A DNA stretch of 50,072 nt from Clostridia bacterium (GTDB lineage: Bacteria > Bacillota > Clostridia > Christensenellales > Aristaeellaceae): NCBI GenBank assembly GCA_900769075.1, contig CAAGFE010000063.1, positions 1 to 50,072 of the forward strand, written 5' to 3'. Position 1 is the stretch's first letter, and every line of letters starts with the position of its first letter. Of the stretch, positions 15,413 to 23,876 are shown in pieces. A program made the translations under genes and the position numbers. The notes below the pieces were generated by a model, which saw nothing but the letters and a program-made list of their open reading frames with translations, was not told the DNA's origin and made no database searches.

Positions 15413-16807
15413 TCAGTGGGACTTGTGGAAGATCAAGCGCTCGTAGCGCTCCACGTCGCAGTTGCGCACCATGATCTCCAGCTCCTCATCGCCCATGACG
15501 GTATTCCGGCCCTGGGCGTAAAGCTCGGCGACCTGTTCCCGCATGGAAATCACCAGCGGGTCGGATTTTGCAATCGTCTGATCCCCGCTGAGCCGGAAGT
15601 AGCTGTTCAGCCAGTGGGCCACGCCCGCCAGGCCGCTGGTGGCGTCCACCGCGACCAGCGCGGGACGGTTCAGGATCGTCTTGGTGTCGAAGATGTTGTA
15701 GATTTCCTCGTCCTTGAGCAGGCCGTCGGCGTGGATGCCGGCCCGGGTCACGTTGAAGTGACGGCCCACGAAGGGCTGACGGGGGCTGATTTCCAGGCCG
15801 ATTTCCCGCTCCATGAAGTCCGCCATGTCGGTGATGGCGGTCAGATCCATGCCGTCGGTGGTGCCGCGCAGGCTGGCGTATTCGATGGCCATCGCCTCCA
15901 GGGGGCAGTTGCCCGTGCGCTCGCCGATGCCCAGGACGGAGCAGTTGATGGAGGAGCAGCCGTACATCCAGGCCACGCCCGCGTTGGCAACCACCTTGTA
16001 GAAGTCGTTGTGCCCGTGCCATTCCAGCTGGGCGGAGGGCACCTGCGCATAGTGGTGCAGGCCGTAGATGATGCCCGGAACGCTGCGGGGCGTGGCTGCG
16101 CCGTGGTAGGGCACGCCGTAGCCCATGGTGTCGCAGGCGCGGATCTTGATGGGCAGTCCCGCCTCCTGCTGGAGCTTCATCAGCGCCTCCGCGAAGGGCA
16201 GCACGAAGCCGTAGAAATCCGCCCGGGTGATGTCCTCAAAGTGGCAGCGGGGCTTGATGCCGCGGTCCAGCGCCGCCTTCACGATGCCCAGATACTTCTC
16301 CAGCGCCTGGCGGCGGGTCAGGTGCATCTTCTTGAAAATGTGATAATCGGAGCAGGACACCAGAATGCCGGTTTCCTCAATGCCCTCGTTCTTCACCAGC
16401 TCGAAGTCCTTCTCGTTGGCGCGGATCCAGGTGGTGATCTCGGGGAACTTCAGCCCCAGATCCTGGCAGGCATGGAGAGCTGCCCGATCCTTCTCCGTGT
16501 AGACGAAGAACTCGGACTGGCGCACCAATCCCTTGGGGCCGCCCAGGCGGCTCATCAGCTTGAACAGATGGACGATCTGATCCACCGTGAAGGGGCTGAC
16601 GGACTGCTGTCCGTCGCGGAAGGTGGTGTCGGTCATCCAGATTTCCTCGGGCATTTCCATGGGCACCTGGCGCATGTTGAAGGGCACCTTGGGGATGGAC
16701 TGATAATCGAAGATATCCCGATAGAGGTTGGGTTCCTCCACGTCCTGCAGGTCATACTGATAGCGGGCCTGCATGAGGAGGTTCTGCTTCTTGTCAAATT
16801 CCAGCAT
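15413..16807 (-). CDS. Re-citrate synthase / isopropylmalate-synthase family enzyme
   Basis: A 464-residue HMGL-like TIM-barrel enzyme that condenses acetyl-CoA with a 2-oxo acid. Seen: WMTDTTFRDGQQS, with the catalytic Arg and metal Asp (~60-72), RCHFEDITRADFYGF, IKIRACDTMGYGVPY, LEWHGHNDF (metal His pair) and IGERTGNCPLEAM. The C-terminal LeuA regulatory domain is absent. The wording YDLQDVEEPNLYRDIF and VPYHGAATPRSVPG is what I associate with clostridial Re-citrate synthase, which makes citrate for glutamate synthesis in anaerobes lacking ordinary citrate synthase; 2-isopropylmalate or homocitrate synthase are alternatives. The ATG at 16807 (AAGGAG 10 nt upstream) is preferred to TTG 16813. 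It lies 34 bp after the aminotransferase in one operon. Confidence 0.85.
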   Translation of the reverse strand: MLEFDKKQNLLMQARYQYDLQDVEEPNLYRDIFDYQSIPKVPFNMRQVPMEMPEEIWMTDTTFRDGQQSVSPFTVDQIVHLFKLMSRLGGPKGLVRQSEFFVYTEKDRAALHACQDLGLKFPEITTWIRANEKDFELVKNEGIEETGILVSCSDYHIFKKMHLTRRQALEKYLGIVKAALDRGIKPRCHFEDITRADFYGFVLPFAEALMKLQQEAGLPIKIRACDTMGYGVPYHGAATPRSVPGIIYGLHHYAQVPSAQLEWHGHNDFYKVVANAGVAWMYGCSSINCSVLGIGERTGNCPLEAMAIEYASLRGTTDGMDLTAITDMADFMEREIGLEISPRQPFVGRHFNVTRAGIHADGLLKDEEIYNIFDTKTILNRPALVAVDATSGLAGVAHWLNSYFRLSGDQTIAKSDPLVISMREQVAELYAQGRNTVMGDEELEIMVRNCDVERYERLIFHKSH

Positions 16808-16841
16808 GGGCAAAGGTCTCCTTGTCAGAATCAGGGGGACA

Positions 16842-18053
16842 TTACCAGGGGGTGTCGGTCAGCTCGCTAACAAAGGACTCAATGCGGTTGAGACCCTCCA
16901 TGCAGTTCTCCATCGACACGGCGTAGCTCAGCCGGCAGAAGCCCTCCGCCTCGAAGGCGACACCCGGCACCACCGCCACATGCTTCTCCGCCAGCAGCAG
17001 CTCCGCGAAGGTCTTGGAGTTCTCGATCACGCGGCCGTTGTAGCTCTTGCCCAGCACCCGCTTGATGTTCAGCATGATATAGAAGGCGCCCTGGGGCTTG
17101 CGGCAGCTCAGGCCGGGGATCCGGTTGATGCGCTCCACCATGGCGTTGCGGCGGGCTTCAAATTCAGCCACCATGGGCTTGATGCACTCGTCGCCGCCCT
17201 GGAGGGCCTTCATCGCGGCGTACTGGGCGATGGAGTTGGCGTTGGAGGTCGCCTGGGACTGGAAGTTCGCAATGGCCTGCATCTCGGCGCGGGGGCCGGC
17301 CACATAGCCGATGCGCCAGCCGGTCATGGCGTAGGCCTTCGACACGCCGTTGACCATGAAGGTCTGGGCCTTGATCTGCTCCCCCAGCTGGGCGATGGAC
17401 AGATGCTTTTTGCCGTCATAGATCAGCTTTTCGTAGATTTCGTCGCTGACCACATAGAAGGGATGGGACACCGCCAGATCCGCCACGAACTGGAGCATCT
17501 CCTGGGGCCAGATGCTGCCGTTGGGATTGGAGGGGCTGGTGATGATCATCGCTTTGGTGCGGCGGGTCACGCGGGAGGCAATATCCCGCTTGGTGGGGAT
17601 GAAATCGGTGGCCTCATCCGCAGGGATGAACACGGGCACGCCCCCGGCCATGCGCACCAGCTCGGGATAGGACACCCAGCAGGGCGTGGGGATCAGCACC
17701 TCGTCGCCGGGATCCAGGATGGCCTGGAAGATGTTGAACAGGCTGTGCTTTGCGCCGGAGGACACGACGATATCGCCGTAGGTATAGGTCATGTCGTTGT
17801 CCTTGCGCAGCTTTTCGCAGATGGCCTTGCGCAGCTCCTTGGTGCCCGCGGCGGGCGTATAGCGGGTCAGGCCCCGATCGATGGCTTCCCGGGCCGCGTC
17901 GCAGATATATGCCGGCGTGGGAAAGTCCGGTTCGCCTGCGCCGAAGCTGATCACATCCACGCCGGCGGCCTTCATCTCCTTGGCGCGCGCGTCGATGGCC
18001 AGCGTGGGAGAGGGAGAAATGGCCTGGCAGCGATGAGAAACGGAAAGCATCAT
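16842..18053 (-). CDS. Aspartate aminotransferase-type class I aminotransferase
   Basis: A 403-residue PLP enzyme of fold type I, Ib subgroup, which moves the amino group between aspartate and 2-oxoglutarate. Seen: VISFGAGEPDFPTP (~34-47), YTPAAGTKELR, SSGAKHSLFN, TPCWVSYPE, ITSPSNPNGS, YVVSDEIYEKL, the PLP-binding Lys in NGVSKAYAMTGWRIGY and the C-terminal Arg in GFCRLSYA. Start is ATG 18053 or the next ATG 18050, with AGGAGG 8-11 nt upstream. Its start overlaps the stop of a short leader ORF. With the Re-citrate-synthase-like gene it links oxaloacetate, citrate and amino-acid synthesis. Confidence 0.92.
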   Translation of the reverse strand: MMLSVSHRCQAISPSPTLAIDARAKEMKAAGVDVISFGAGEPDFPTPAYICDAAREAIDRGLTRYTPAAGTKELRKAICEKLRKDNDMTYTYGDIVVSSGAKHSLFNIFQAILDPGDEVLIPTPCWVSYPELVRMAGGVPVFIPADEATDFIPTKRDIASRVTRRTKAMIITSPSNPNGSIWPQEMLQFVADLAVSHPFYVVSDEIYEKLIYDGKKHLSIAQLGEQIKAQTFMVNGVSKAYAMTGWRIGYVAGPRAEMQAIANFQSQATSNANSIAQYAAMKALQGGDECIKPMVAEFEARRNAMVERINRIPGLSCRKPQGAFYIMLNIKRVLGKSYNGRVIENSKTFAELLLAEKHVAVVPGVAFEAEGFCRLSYAVSMENCMEGLNRIESFVSELTDTPW

Positions 18054-18115
18054 AAGGGGGAACCTCCTGCATAAAAGCTCGATATTTCTTGCAATTTCCT
18101 GGAGGAAGGCGCCAT
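18050..18115 (-). CDS. Short leader ORF (21 codons) coupled to the aminotransferase
   Basis: ATG 18115 follows a strong ribosome site, CGGAGGATCGCA. The peptide starts MAPSSRKLQEISSF and its TGA (18052-18050) overlaps the aminotransferase ATG as ATGA, while the aminotransferase's own AGGAGG lies within its last codons. This geometry suits translational coupling. It has no run of regulatory amino-acid codons, so classical attenuation is not indicated. Whether it is translated is unknown. Confidence 0.45.
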   Translation of the reverse strand: MAPSSRKLQEISSFYAGGSPL

Positions 18116-18159
18116 TGCGATCCTCCGTCCAAGAGATTCTTTTGCGGGCTGCGGTTTTT

Positions 18160-18188
18160 ATTATATCGTTTTTTCTCGGCAAAAGCAA
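18160..18188 (-). promoter_or_regulatory. Promoter for the aminotransferase operon
   Basis: TTGCTT (18183-18188), 17-nt spacer, TATAAT (18160-18165), minus strand. The leader is about 100 nt and holds the short ORF. Confidence 0.75.
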
Positions 18189-18238
18189 GAGAAAAAGCAG
18201 AATAAATGCAATTTCATTTGCTTTGTCCTGCAAAAATA

Positions 18239-18276
18239 CCCGGAAGAAATCCGGTCAATTCCGGGATTCTTCCGGG
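18239..18276 (-). terminator. Terminator downstream of the DUF975 gene
   Basis: A 10-bp stem, CCCGGAAGAA (18239-18248) with TTCTTCCGGG (18267-18276), followed on the minus strand by TATTTTTG. The 18189-18310 stretch holds nothing else I can identify. Confidence 0.65.
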
Positions 18277-18310
18277 CATTTATGCATTTTACGTTTCTGT
18301 ATCCGTCATT

Positions 18311-19282
18311 TTATGGGTTCATTTCGGCCATTTCCGGCATCTGCTCCGCGCCGGCGTCTCCCTGGGACGCATCGCTGTATTCCAGATAGAACGCCACCTG
18401 GGCACAGTTGGTGTAGACGCTCAGGAACAGGGCGGCGAACATCCCCAGGGTGGAGCCGATCACCATGCCGAAGATCATCAGCATGCTCTTCACCAGGGAC
18501 AGCAGCAGCCACCAGCCGATGAAGGAAATCTCCAGGCCGAACAGCTCCAGCTTCCGCTGCTTCATGATGGCACAGGAGCGGCGGAAGCAATCACGGAGGC
18601 CCACCGTGGGGTCATCCGCCAGGATGCAGGTCACCATCGCGTAGCGGTAGGCCGCCATGATGGTCAGCACCAGCATCAGCACCAGGCCGATGAGCAGGAC
18701 GCCCAGCATCAGCGAATTGGGCAGGAAGCAGGCGGCGATCATCAGCGCCAGGCCCGGCAGCGTCCAGACGAAGAGCTTCAGCGCCATCAGCAGCTCCAGC
18801 CCCAGGGCCTTGAGGAAGTACCGCACCCGGCTCAGCGCCAGGCTCACCGTCACCTCCTGCTTGCGCAGCGCGTGCAGCATGGCGTTGATCATGCCCAGCG
18901 TCAGCACCGGAGAGGTGACCATCACCATCAGCGACAGGCCCAGGATGATGGGATACTTCTCCCGGGTGAAGGTCTCCACATCCTGCATATATCGTTCCAT
19001 CAACGCTTGGGTATCGGCCTCCAGCTGGGCCTGGTCAATGACCACTTCGCCCATGACGCTTCCGGCCTGATTCATGCCGTACTTCTCAGCCAGCTGCATG
19101 ACCTGATCGTATAACCCGCTGAGCAGCACGGTGGGATCCGCGCCGGTGATCATCGTGACCGTCTGGCTGATCAGGGAGGGCAGCGAGGCAATCAGCATCA
19201 CCACCAGCAGGATGGGCATCCAGTTCTTCATCGCCACGCGGGCGCGGCGGCGGAATTCAAAGGCAGGGATCATGGGGCGCAT
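18311..19282 (-). CDS. DUF975 family membrane protein
   Basis: A 323-residue integral membrane protein with about six hydrophobic segments. The first is at ~12-32 and is followed by a ~70-residue outside loop. Near residues 240-260, RRSCAIMKQRKLELFGLEISFIGWWLL matches the DUF975 signature. The function of the family is unknown. Start ATG 19282 has AAAGGAAG upstream. Last gene of a three-gene operon with the isomerase fusion and a small membrane protein. Confidence 0.75.
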   Translation of the reverse strand: MRPMIPAFEFRRRARVAMKNWMPILLVVMLIASLPSLISQTVTMITGADPTVLLSGLYDQVMQLAEKYGMNQAGSVMGEVVIDQAQLEADTQALMERYMQDVETFTREKYPIILGLSLMVMVTSPVLTLGMINAMLHALRKQEVTVSLALSRVRYFLKALGLELLMALKLFVWTLPGLALMIAACFLPNSLMLGVLLIGLVLMLVLTIMAAYRYAMVTCILADDPTVGLRDCFRRSCAIMKQRKLELFGLEISFIGWWLLLSLVKSMLMIFGMVIGSTLGMFAALFLSVYTNCAQVAFYLEYSDASQGDAGAEQMPEMAEMNP

Positions 19283-19349
19283 ATGCGATCTTCCTTTCAG
19301 CGTAGGTTTCGTCAATGAGCATATACGGCGCGTGTGAACGCGGCATGAA

Positions 19350-19775
19350 TCATCCGTGGGTTTCGCCCCCGGCTTTTTCCTTGGCGGCCTTTTCTTCGGC
19401 CTTGCGGGCGCGGTGGGACTTCAAGGCGGCCTTGGCCTTCGCGTGCCACCCGTGCAGCACCGCAAGGGTCTTCTGGTCCCCCGGGAACAGCCAGCGCAGC
19501 AGCGCGATGGCGATGGCGCAGGTGAGGATTTTCTCCGGCGAGATCGGCAGCCACAGGAAGGTCAGATAGGCCCCGGCGACGGCGATCATCCACTCAATCT
19601 CGAAGAAGGTGCCCAGCCCGAACAGGATATAGGACCAGCCGTTGGTGATCAGCCAGGCAATCGTCCAGCACAGCAGCAGCCGCGGGTTGGCGATGAACTG
19701 CACCGCCCTTTTCAGGTTATGCCGGAATTTCTCCCCGGTCAGGTTTTCCTTGAGCTTTGACAGCGGGTTGTTCAT
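19350..19775 (-). CDS. Small membrane protein of unknown function
   Basis: A 141-residue protein: an amphipathic N-terminus, then two or three membrane segments (LLLCWTIAWLITNGWSYILF, MIAVAGAYLTFLW and ILTCAIAIALLRWLF), then a soluble Lys/Ala-rich tail. I recognise it as a type often seen in Clostridia but cannot give a function. It starts 10 bp after the stop of the GNAT-isomerase fusion gene, so it is translated from the same message. Confidence 0.7.
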   Translation of the reverse strand: MNNPLSKLKENLTGEKFRHNLKRAVQFIANPRLLLCWTIAWLITNGWSYILFGLGTFFEIEWMIAVAGAYLTFLWLPISPEKILTCAIAIALLRWLFPGDQKTLAVLHGWHAKAKAALKSHRARKAEEKAAKEKAGGETHG

Positions 19776-19785
19776 TGTGTTTCCT

Positions 19786-21237
19786 TTATTTCGGCATGGA
19801 CAGGGCCGCGCGGCCGTGGCCGACCAGGGTCAGCGCAGGCGCCGCAGCGGGGACAAACAGGCTTTCACCCTTGGAAAGGCGGCGCTGTCCGCCCATCCAG
19901 GCAAGGGTCAGCTCGCCCTCCAGGACGGTCAGCAGGCCGAAATGGTTGATGGCAGGCACCGCCTGTTCGCCGCTGACCTTCATCAGGTCAAGGGTGAAGA
20001 AGGCCTCATCCAGCACCCGGGCGACGGGGGCGTCCGGCGCGGGAATGGGATCCAGGGTGAAGGCCAGGTCGGTGACATCGAGGGCCTTGTCGATGTGGAG
20101 CTCGCGGCGGTTGCCGTTCCTGTCCACCCGATCCCAGTCATAGAAGCGGTAGGTCACATCGGAGGACTGCTGAATCTCATACAGCATGATGCCCGCGCCG
20201 ATGGCATGCACGCAGCCCGCCGGGATGAAGCACACGTCGCCGGGCCTCACATCCACGCGGCGCAGCAGGGGCTCCACCGCCGCACCGGCCTCGCAGGCCG
20301 CGCGCAGTTCCGCCAGGGTCGTGCCGTTCCTGATGCCGTACACCAGCTGGCTGCCCTCGGGCGCATCCAGGATGAGCCAGGCCTCGGTCTTGCCCAGCTT
20401 GCCGTTTTCCACCCGGTTTGCATACGCATCGTCCGGGTGCACCTGCACGGACAGGCTCTCCGCCGCGTCGATGAATTTCAGCAGCAGCGGGAAGGTTTCC
20501 CCCGCGTATTTGCCCGCGAAGCGCGCGCCGTACTTCGCAATCAGCTCCGGGAGCTTCACGCCCGCATCGTCGGTGGATTCCAGCCCCGGGATGCAGCTGA
20601 CTTCGAGGCTCTCGCCGGTGGGCACCTCCGCGATGGGCTTGGCGTAGACCGTGCGGAGCTTCTCGCCGCCCCAGGGGGTCAGCTTGCCGCCGCGGAAGGC
20701 GGGATGCATGGGCAGGGGCAGCAGGGGGCAGGTGTCGGTCAGGGGCAGCTCGTAGCAATAGAAGGGCAGCGAACGATGCTCGAAGCGCACCTCGCCCGCC
20801 TTGCGCATGCCGGCGGCGGTGTAAAGCCGCTGGGCGCGCTCGTTCACCGCGTAGGTATCGATGCGCAGCGCGTCGCAGCCCTGGGCGCGGAGGATCTCCG
20901 CCACCTCCTCCAGGAGCCTGCGGCCCAGGCCCTTGCCCTGCTGACCGGGAGCAATCGCCAGGCGGTGGAATGCGCCAGGCTTCACGCCAAAGAGCCAGCT
21001 GACCGCCTCGTATTCCGGCTCAAAGCAGGTGTCCACCGTGACCGCCGCCAGGAGCGTATCGCCCTCCCGGGCCGCATAGAGCGTGCCTGCCTCCAGGGAG
21101 GAGCGCAGAATCTCCTCGCTGGGATACTCGCCCCACACCCACTGGTCGTTGCCGGCAGCGTTCATCGCCGCACAGACGGACTGGTACAGGGCGCAGATGG
21201 GGGTGAAATCAGCCTGAGTGGCTTTGGTGAGAAGCAC
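19786..21237 (-). CDS. GNAT acetyltransferase fused to class I mannose-6-phosphate isomerase
   Basis: A 483-residue two-domain protein. Residues ~1-150 are a GNAT acetyltransferase: LAIAPGQQGKGLGRRLLEE is the acetyl-CoA loop and NERAQRLYTAAGM the C-terminal helix. Residues ~165-483 are a type I mannose-6-phosphate isomerase: LTPWGGEKL, the zinc ligands in SVQVHPDDAYA, the Glu of LGKTEAW, and the His in PAGCVHAIGAG. The isomerase interconverts mannose-6-P and fructose-6-P. The start is GTG 21237, with AAAGGAGG 8 nt upstream. The frame is continuous across both domains, so it is a true fusion unless the sequence has an error. No promoter was recognised upstream, where a palindromic repeat lies. 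Confidence 0.88.
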   Translation of the reverse strand: MLLTKATQADFTPICALYQSVCAAMNAAGNDQWVWGEYPSEEILRSSLEAGTLYAAREGDTLLAAVTVDTCFEPEYEAVSWLFGVKPGAFHRLAIAPGQQGKGLGRRLLEEVAEILRAQGCDALRIDTYAVNERAQRLYTAAGMRKAGEVRFEHRSLPFYCYELPLTDTCPLLPLPMHPAFRGGKLTPWGGEKLRTVYAKPIAEVPTGESLEVSCIPGLESTDDAGVKLPELIAKYGARFAGKYAGETFPLLLKFIDAAESLSVQVHPDDAYANRVENGKLGKTEAWLILDAPEGSQLVYGIRNGTTLAELRAACEAGAAVEPLLRRVDVRPGDVCFIPAGCVHAIGAGIMLYEIQQSSDVTYRFYDWDRVDRNGNRRELHIDKALDVTDLAFTLDPIPAPDAPVARVLDEAFFTLDLMKVSGEQAVPAINHFGLLTVLEGELTLAWMGGQRRLSKGESLFVPAAAPALTLVGHGRAALSMPK

Positions 21238-21278
21238 GGAGGTTTCCTCCTTTTGTTTGTTGTACTGTCGTGAAGCGT

Positions 21279-21429
21279 CCACCTCATCCGACCTCGCTAT
21301 CGCTCGGCCACCTTCCCCTCAAGGGGAAGACTTTGGGGCTGCACGCTCGTGCAAAAGAACTGACAATCAGTGGCTACTCCTTGGCTTCCCCTTGAGGGGA
21401 AGCTCCCGCCGCAGCAGGTGATGAGGTGG
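21279..21429. repeat. Palindromic MITE-like repeat next to DUF559 gene
   Basis: About 150 bp with inverted ends CCACCTCATC (21279-21288) and GATGAGGTGG (21420-21429). Two internal palindromes, CTTCCCCTCAAGGGGAAG (21312-21329) and CTTCCCCTTGAGGGGAAG (21385-21402), lie inside. Its right part supplies the C-terminal codons of the DUF559 reading frame. Repeats of this kind are, from memory, common in gut Bacillota genomes. Confidence 0.65.
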
Positions 21430-21781
21430 AAAGCTGCATCAAGTGCCTATAAACATCTTCACAGACATCCTTGAAATTCCGGTTCACTTCCAGATTAGTG
21501 TACCTAAGCACCGTCAGGCCCAATCTGCGCAGGCATGCATCCCGTTCCCGGTCTGCAGCGAGTGCAGCATCTTCATCATGCTGTGAACCATCCAATTCAA
21601 TGACCACCTTCGCCGCCGCGCAGTAGAAGTCCACGATATACCGTCCGATTTCCTTCTGCCGGTTCACGGTCACCGGCAGTCATTTCAGGCAGTCATACCA
21701 GAGACGGCGTTCTTCCTTGGTCATGGTCTTGCGCAGGGTTCGCGCATTTGGGGTCAGCCTTGCATTCTGCGTCTGGTTCAT
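21374..21781 (-). pseudogene. DUF559 endonuclease-like protein interrupted by an in-frame TGA
   Basis: ATG 21781 opens a frame reading MTKEERRLWYDCLK, then TGA (21682-21680), then LPVTVNRQKEIGRYIVDFYC, VIELDGSQHDE and LGLTVLRYTN in the same frame. This is the whole DUF559 (Vsr-like, PD-(D/E)xK-type) fold of about 115 residues, broken only by the stop after residue 33. The last ~20 codons (SSPAAAGASPQGEAKE) come from the adjacent palindromic repeat. Restart at the GTG at 21673 would lack the N-terminal helix. Role unknown, possibly DNA cleavage. Confidence 0.75.
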
Positions 21782-21787
21782 AATGCC

Positions 21788-23554
21788 TTACCGATCCGAG
21801 GTGTACATGGCGTACAGCCCGGCGTAGATTCCGCCCTTTTCGATCAGGGTCTTGTGGTCGCCCATTTCCTCCACGCCGTTCTCGGTCAGCACCCAGATCA
21901 CGTCCGCACCCTTGATGGTGGTCAGGCGGTGGGCAATGGTGAACACCGTGCGGCCCTTGGCCAGCTTCTCCAGGGACTGCTGGACGATGTGCTCGCTCTC
22001 GTTGTCCAGGGCGGAGGTGGCCTCGTCCAGGATGAGGATGGGCGGATTCTTCAGGAACACCCGGGCGATGGAGATACGCTGCTTCTGTCCGCCGGAGAGG
22101 CGCACGCCCCGCTCGCCGGTGTAGGTGTCATACCCATTGGGCAGCGCGGTGATGAACTCGTGGGCGCCCGCCAGCTTCGCCGCCTCGATGACCTCCTCCC
22201 GGGAGGCCCCCGGCTTGCCGTAGGCGATGTTCTCAAACACCGTGCCGGCGAAGAGGTACACATCCTGCTGCACCACGCCGATGGCCTCGCGCAGGCTCTT
22301 CTGGGTGAAATCGCGGATGTCCTGCCCGTCGATGAGGATGCGTCCGCCGGTCACGTCGTAGAAGCGGGGCAGCAGATTGCACAGGGTCGTTTTGCCCGCG
22401 CCGGAGGGCCCGACCAGGGCGATGGACTGCCCCGGCTCCACCTGCAGCTTCAGCCCGCTGAGCACCTCCGTGTGATCATCGCCGTAGTGGAAGGAAACGT
22501 TGTCGAAGGTCACCGCGCCGCGGACGTTTTTCAGCTCCTTCGCGTCCGGCGCGTCGGTGATGTCCACGGGCGCGTCCAGCACCTCGAAGAAGCGGTCGAT
22601 GCCGGTCATGCCGCGCTGGAACTGCTCGGTAAATTCCACGATGCGGCGGATGGAGTTCAGCAGCACGTTGGCGTAGAGCAGATAGGCGGTGAAATCCGCC
22701 ACGGAGAGCTTCCCCCTGCCGATGAGCAGCGCCCCCGCGCAGACGATGATGATGTACATCAGGCCGTCGGAAATGCGGTTGGAGGTGCCGAACTGGGCCA
22801 TCACCTTGTAGGACTCGGCCTTCAGGTCCAGGAATTTCAGATTGCCCCTGCGGAATTTCTCCTCCTCGATGGCCTCGTTGGCGAAGGACTTCACCACCCG
22901 GATGCCCAGCAGGGAATCCTCCACCTGAGCGTTGATCTCGCCCACCTGCTTGTTGCGCTCCTTGAAGATGCGGCGCATCTTGCCGTTGAAATACTTCGCG
23001 GCGATGAGCATGAAGGGCAGCACGGCGAACATCAGCAGCGTCAGGGGGATGTTCATCCCGCACAGCACGATGAAGCTGACGAGGATCTTCACGCCCGCGA
23101 TGAGGAATTCCTCCGGGCAGTGATGGGCGAACTCGGTCACCTCGAACAGGTCGGAGGTGATGCGGGCCATGATCTGGCCCACCTTGGTATCGGAATAATA
23201 GCCGAAGGACAGCTGCTGCACATGGTGGAACAGGTCGCCGCGCATGTCGGTTTCCATCTTGCTGCCCATGATGTGGCCCACGGACTGCATGAAGTAGTTC
23301 GCCGCCGCGTCGACAATGCGCAGCAGCAGGTAGAAGCCGCCGGTCATCAGCACGAATTTCAGCGTCAGCGCGGAAGGATCCACGGTGGCCTTATCGGTGA
23401 TGGTGCGGACGATCATGGGCAGCACCAGCTCGCATACCGTCGTCAGCGACGCGCAGATCAGGTCGAAAATCAGCGTCCGTTTATACTTGGCAAAATAGGG
23501 CAGGAACCGCTTCACCAGCGTGGCGGTGGGTAGCGCCCGCGTTTCCTTTTCCAT
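21788..23554 (-). CDS. ABC exporter, fused permease and ATPase
   Basis: A 588-residue half-transporter of the MsbA/LmrA type. Six membrane helices span residues ~25-320. The ATPase follows: Walker A GPSGAGKTT (~380-388), the Q-loop VVQQDVYLFAGT, signature RLSGGQKQRISIAR, Walker B PILILDEATSALD and the switch His in TIAHRLTTIK. It would work as a dimer to export lipid, drug or peptide; the substrate cannot be told. It has no paired half-transporter gene, so a homodimer is likely. Start ATG 23554 has GAGGAG 10 nt upstream. Confidence 0.94.
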   Translation of the reverse strand: MEKETRALPTATLVKRFLPYFAKYKRTLIFDLICASLTTVCELVLPMIVRTITDKATVDPSALTLKFVLMTGGFYLLLRIVDAAANYFMQSVGHIMGSKMETDMRGDLFHHVQQLSFGYYSDTKVGQIMARITSDLFEVTEFAHHCPEEFLIAGVKILVSFIVLCGMNIPLTLLMFAVLPFMLIAAKYFNGKMRRIFKERNKQVGEINAQVEDSLLGIRVVKSFANEAIEEEKFRRGNLKFLDLKAESYKVMAQFGTSNRISDGLMYIIIVCAGALLIGRGKLSVADFTAYLLYANVLLNSIRRIVEFTEQFQRGMTGIDRFFEVLDAPVDITDAPDAKELKNVRGAVTFDNVSFHYGDDHTEVLSGLKLQVEPGQSIALVGPSGAGKTTLCNLLPRFYDVTGGRILIDGQDIRDFTQKSLREAIGVVQQDVYLFAGTVFENIAYGKPGASREEVIEAAKLAGAHEFITALPNGYDTYTGERGVRLSGGQKQRISIARVFLKNPPILILDEATSALDNESEHIVQQSLEKLAKGRTVFTIAHRLTTIKGADVIWVLTENGVEEMGDHKTLIEKGGIYAGLYAMYTSDR

Positions 23555-23591
23555 GGCGTTTGTACTCCTCACATTTTTCGATATCCCGATC

Positions 23592-23620
23592 ATTATAACA
23601 TGTTTTTCCTCAAAGGACAA
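23592..23620 (-). promoter_or_regulatory. Promoter for the ABC exporter
   Basis: TTGTCC (23615-23620), 17-nt spacer, TATAAT (23592-23597), minus strand. Confidence 0.7.
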
Positions 23621-23671
23621 GGCAGCGGGCCGCTTTTCATGGGATTCTAATGGGAACGCAGGCATGTAAAA

Positions 23672-23698
23672 GCCCCGGAAGCGCACTGCTTCCGGGGC
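23672..23698 (-). repeat. Outer copy of duplicated terminator hairpin (element B)
   Basis: A 27-bp hairpin, GCCCCGGAAGC...GCTTCCGGGGC, matching 23877-23903 at 26 of 27 positions. On the minus strand this copy is followed by TTTT. Confidence 0.85.
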
Positions 23699-23876
23699 CG
23701 GATCATCAACAAACCTGCGGGAGGTGTCGGAGGGCTGCAGGCCCTCTGACTGGATTCGTATCGACCGGCTTTTCCGGTCGGGCGGGGCGTTTTCCAAAGC
23801 AAAATGCCATTTTGCGGAGGAAAACATTCCTCAGCCTCTCTCGACAAAGTGCCTTTGGCACTTTGTCGATGCATTC
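23699..23876. mobile_element. MITE-like palindromic element B (178 bp), inverted relative to A
   Basis: Read on the minus strand it begins GCATCGACAAAGTGCC with the mirror GGCACTTTGTCGA, and ends AGGGCCTGCAGCCCTC, then CCGACACCTCCC, then AGGTTTGTTGAT: the same end blocks as element A. The middle differs (GGAAAACGCC, GACCGGAAAAGCCGGTC and GCAAAATGGCATTTTGC hairpins). Inverted ends share CATCRACAAA. It lies exactly between two copies of the terminator hairpin of the glycerophosphodiesterase gene. No coding potential was seen. Confidence 0.75.
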
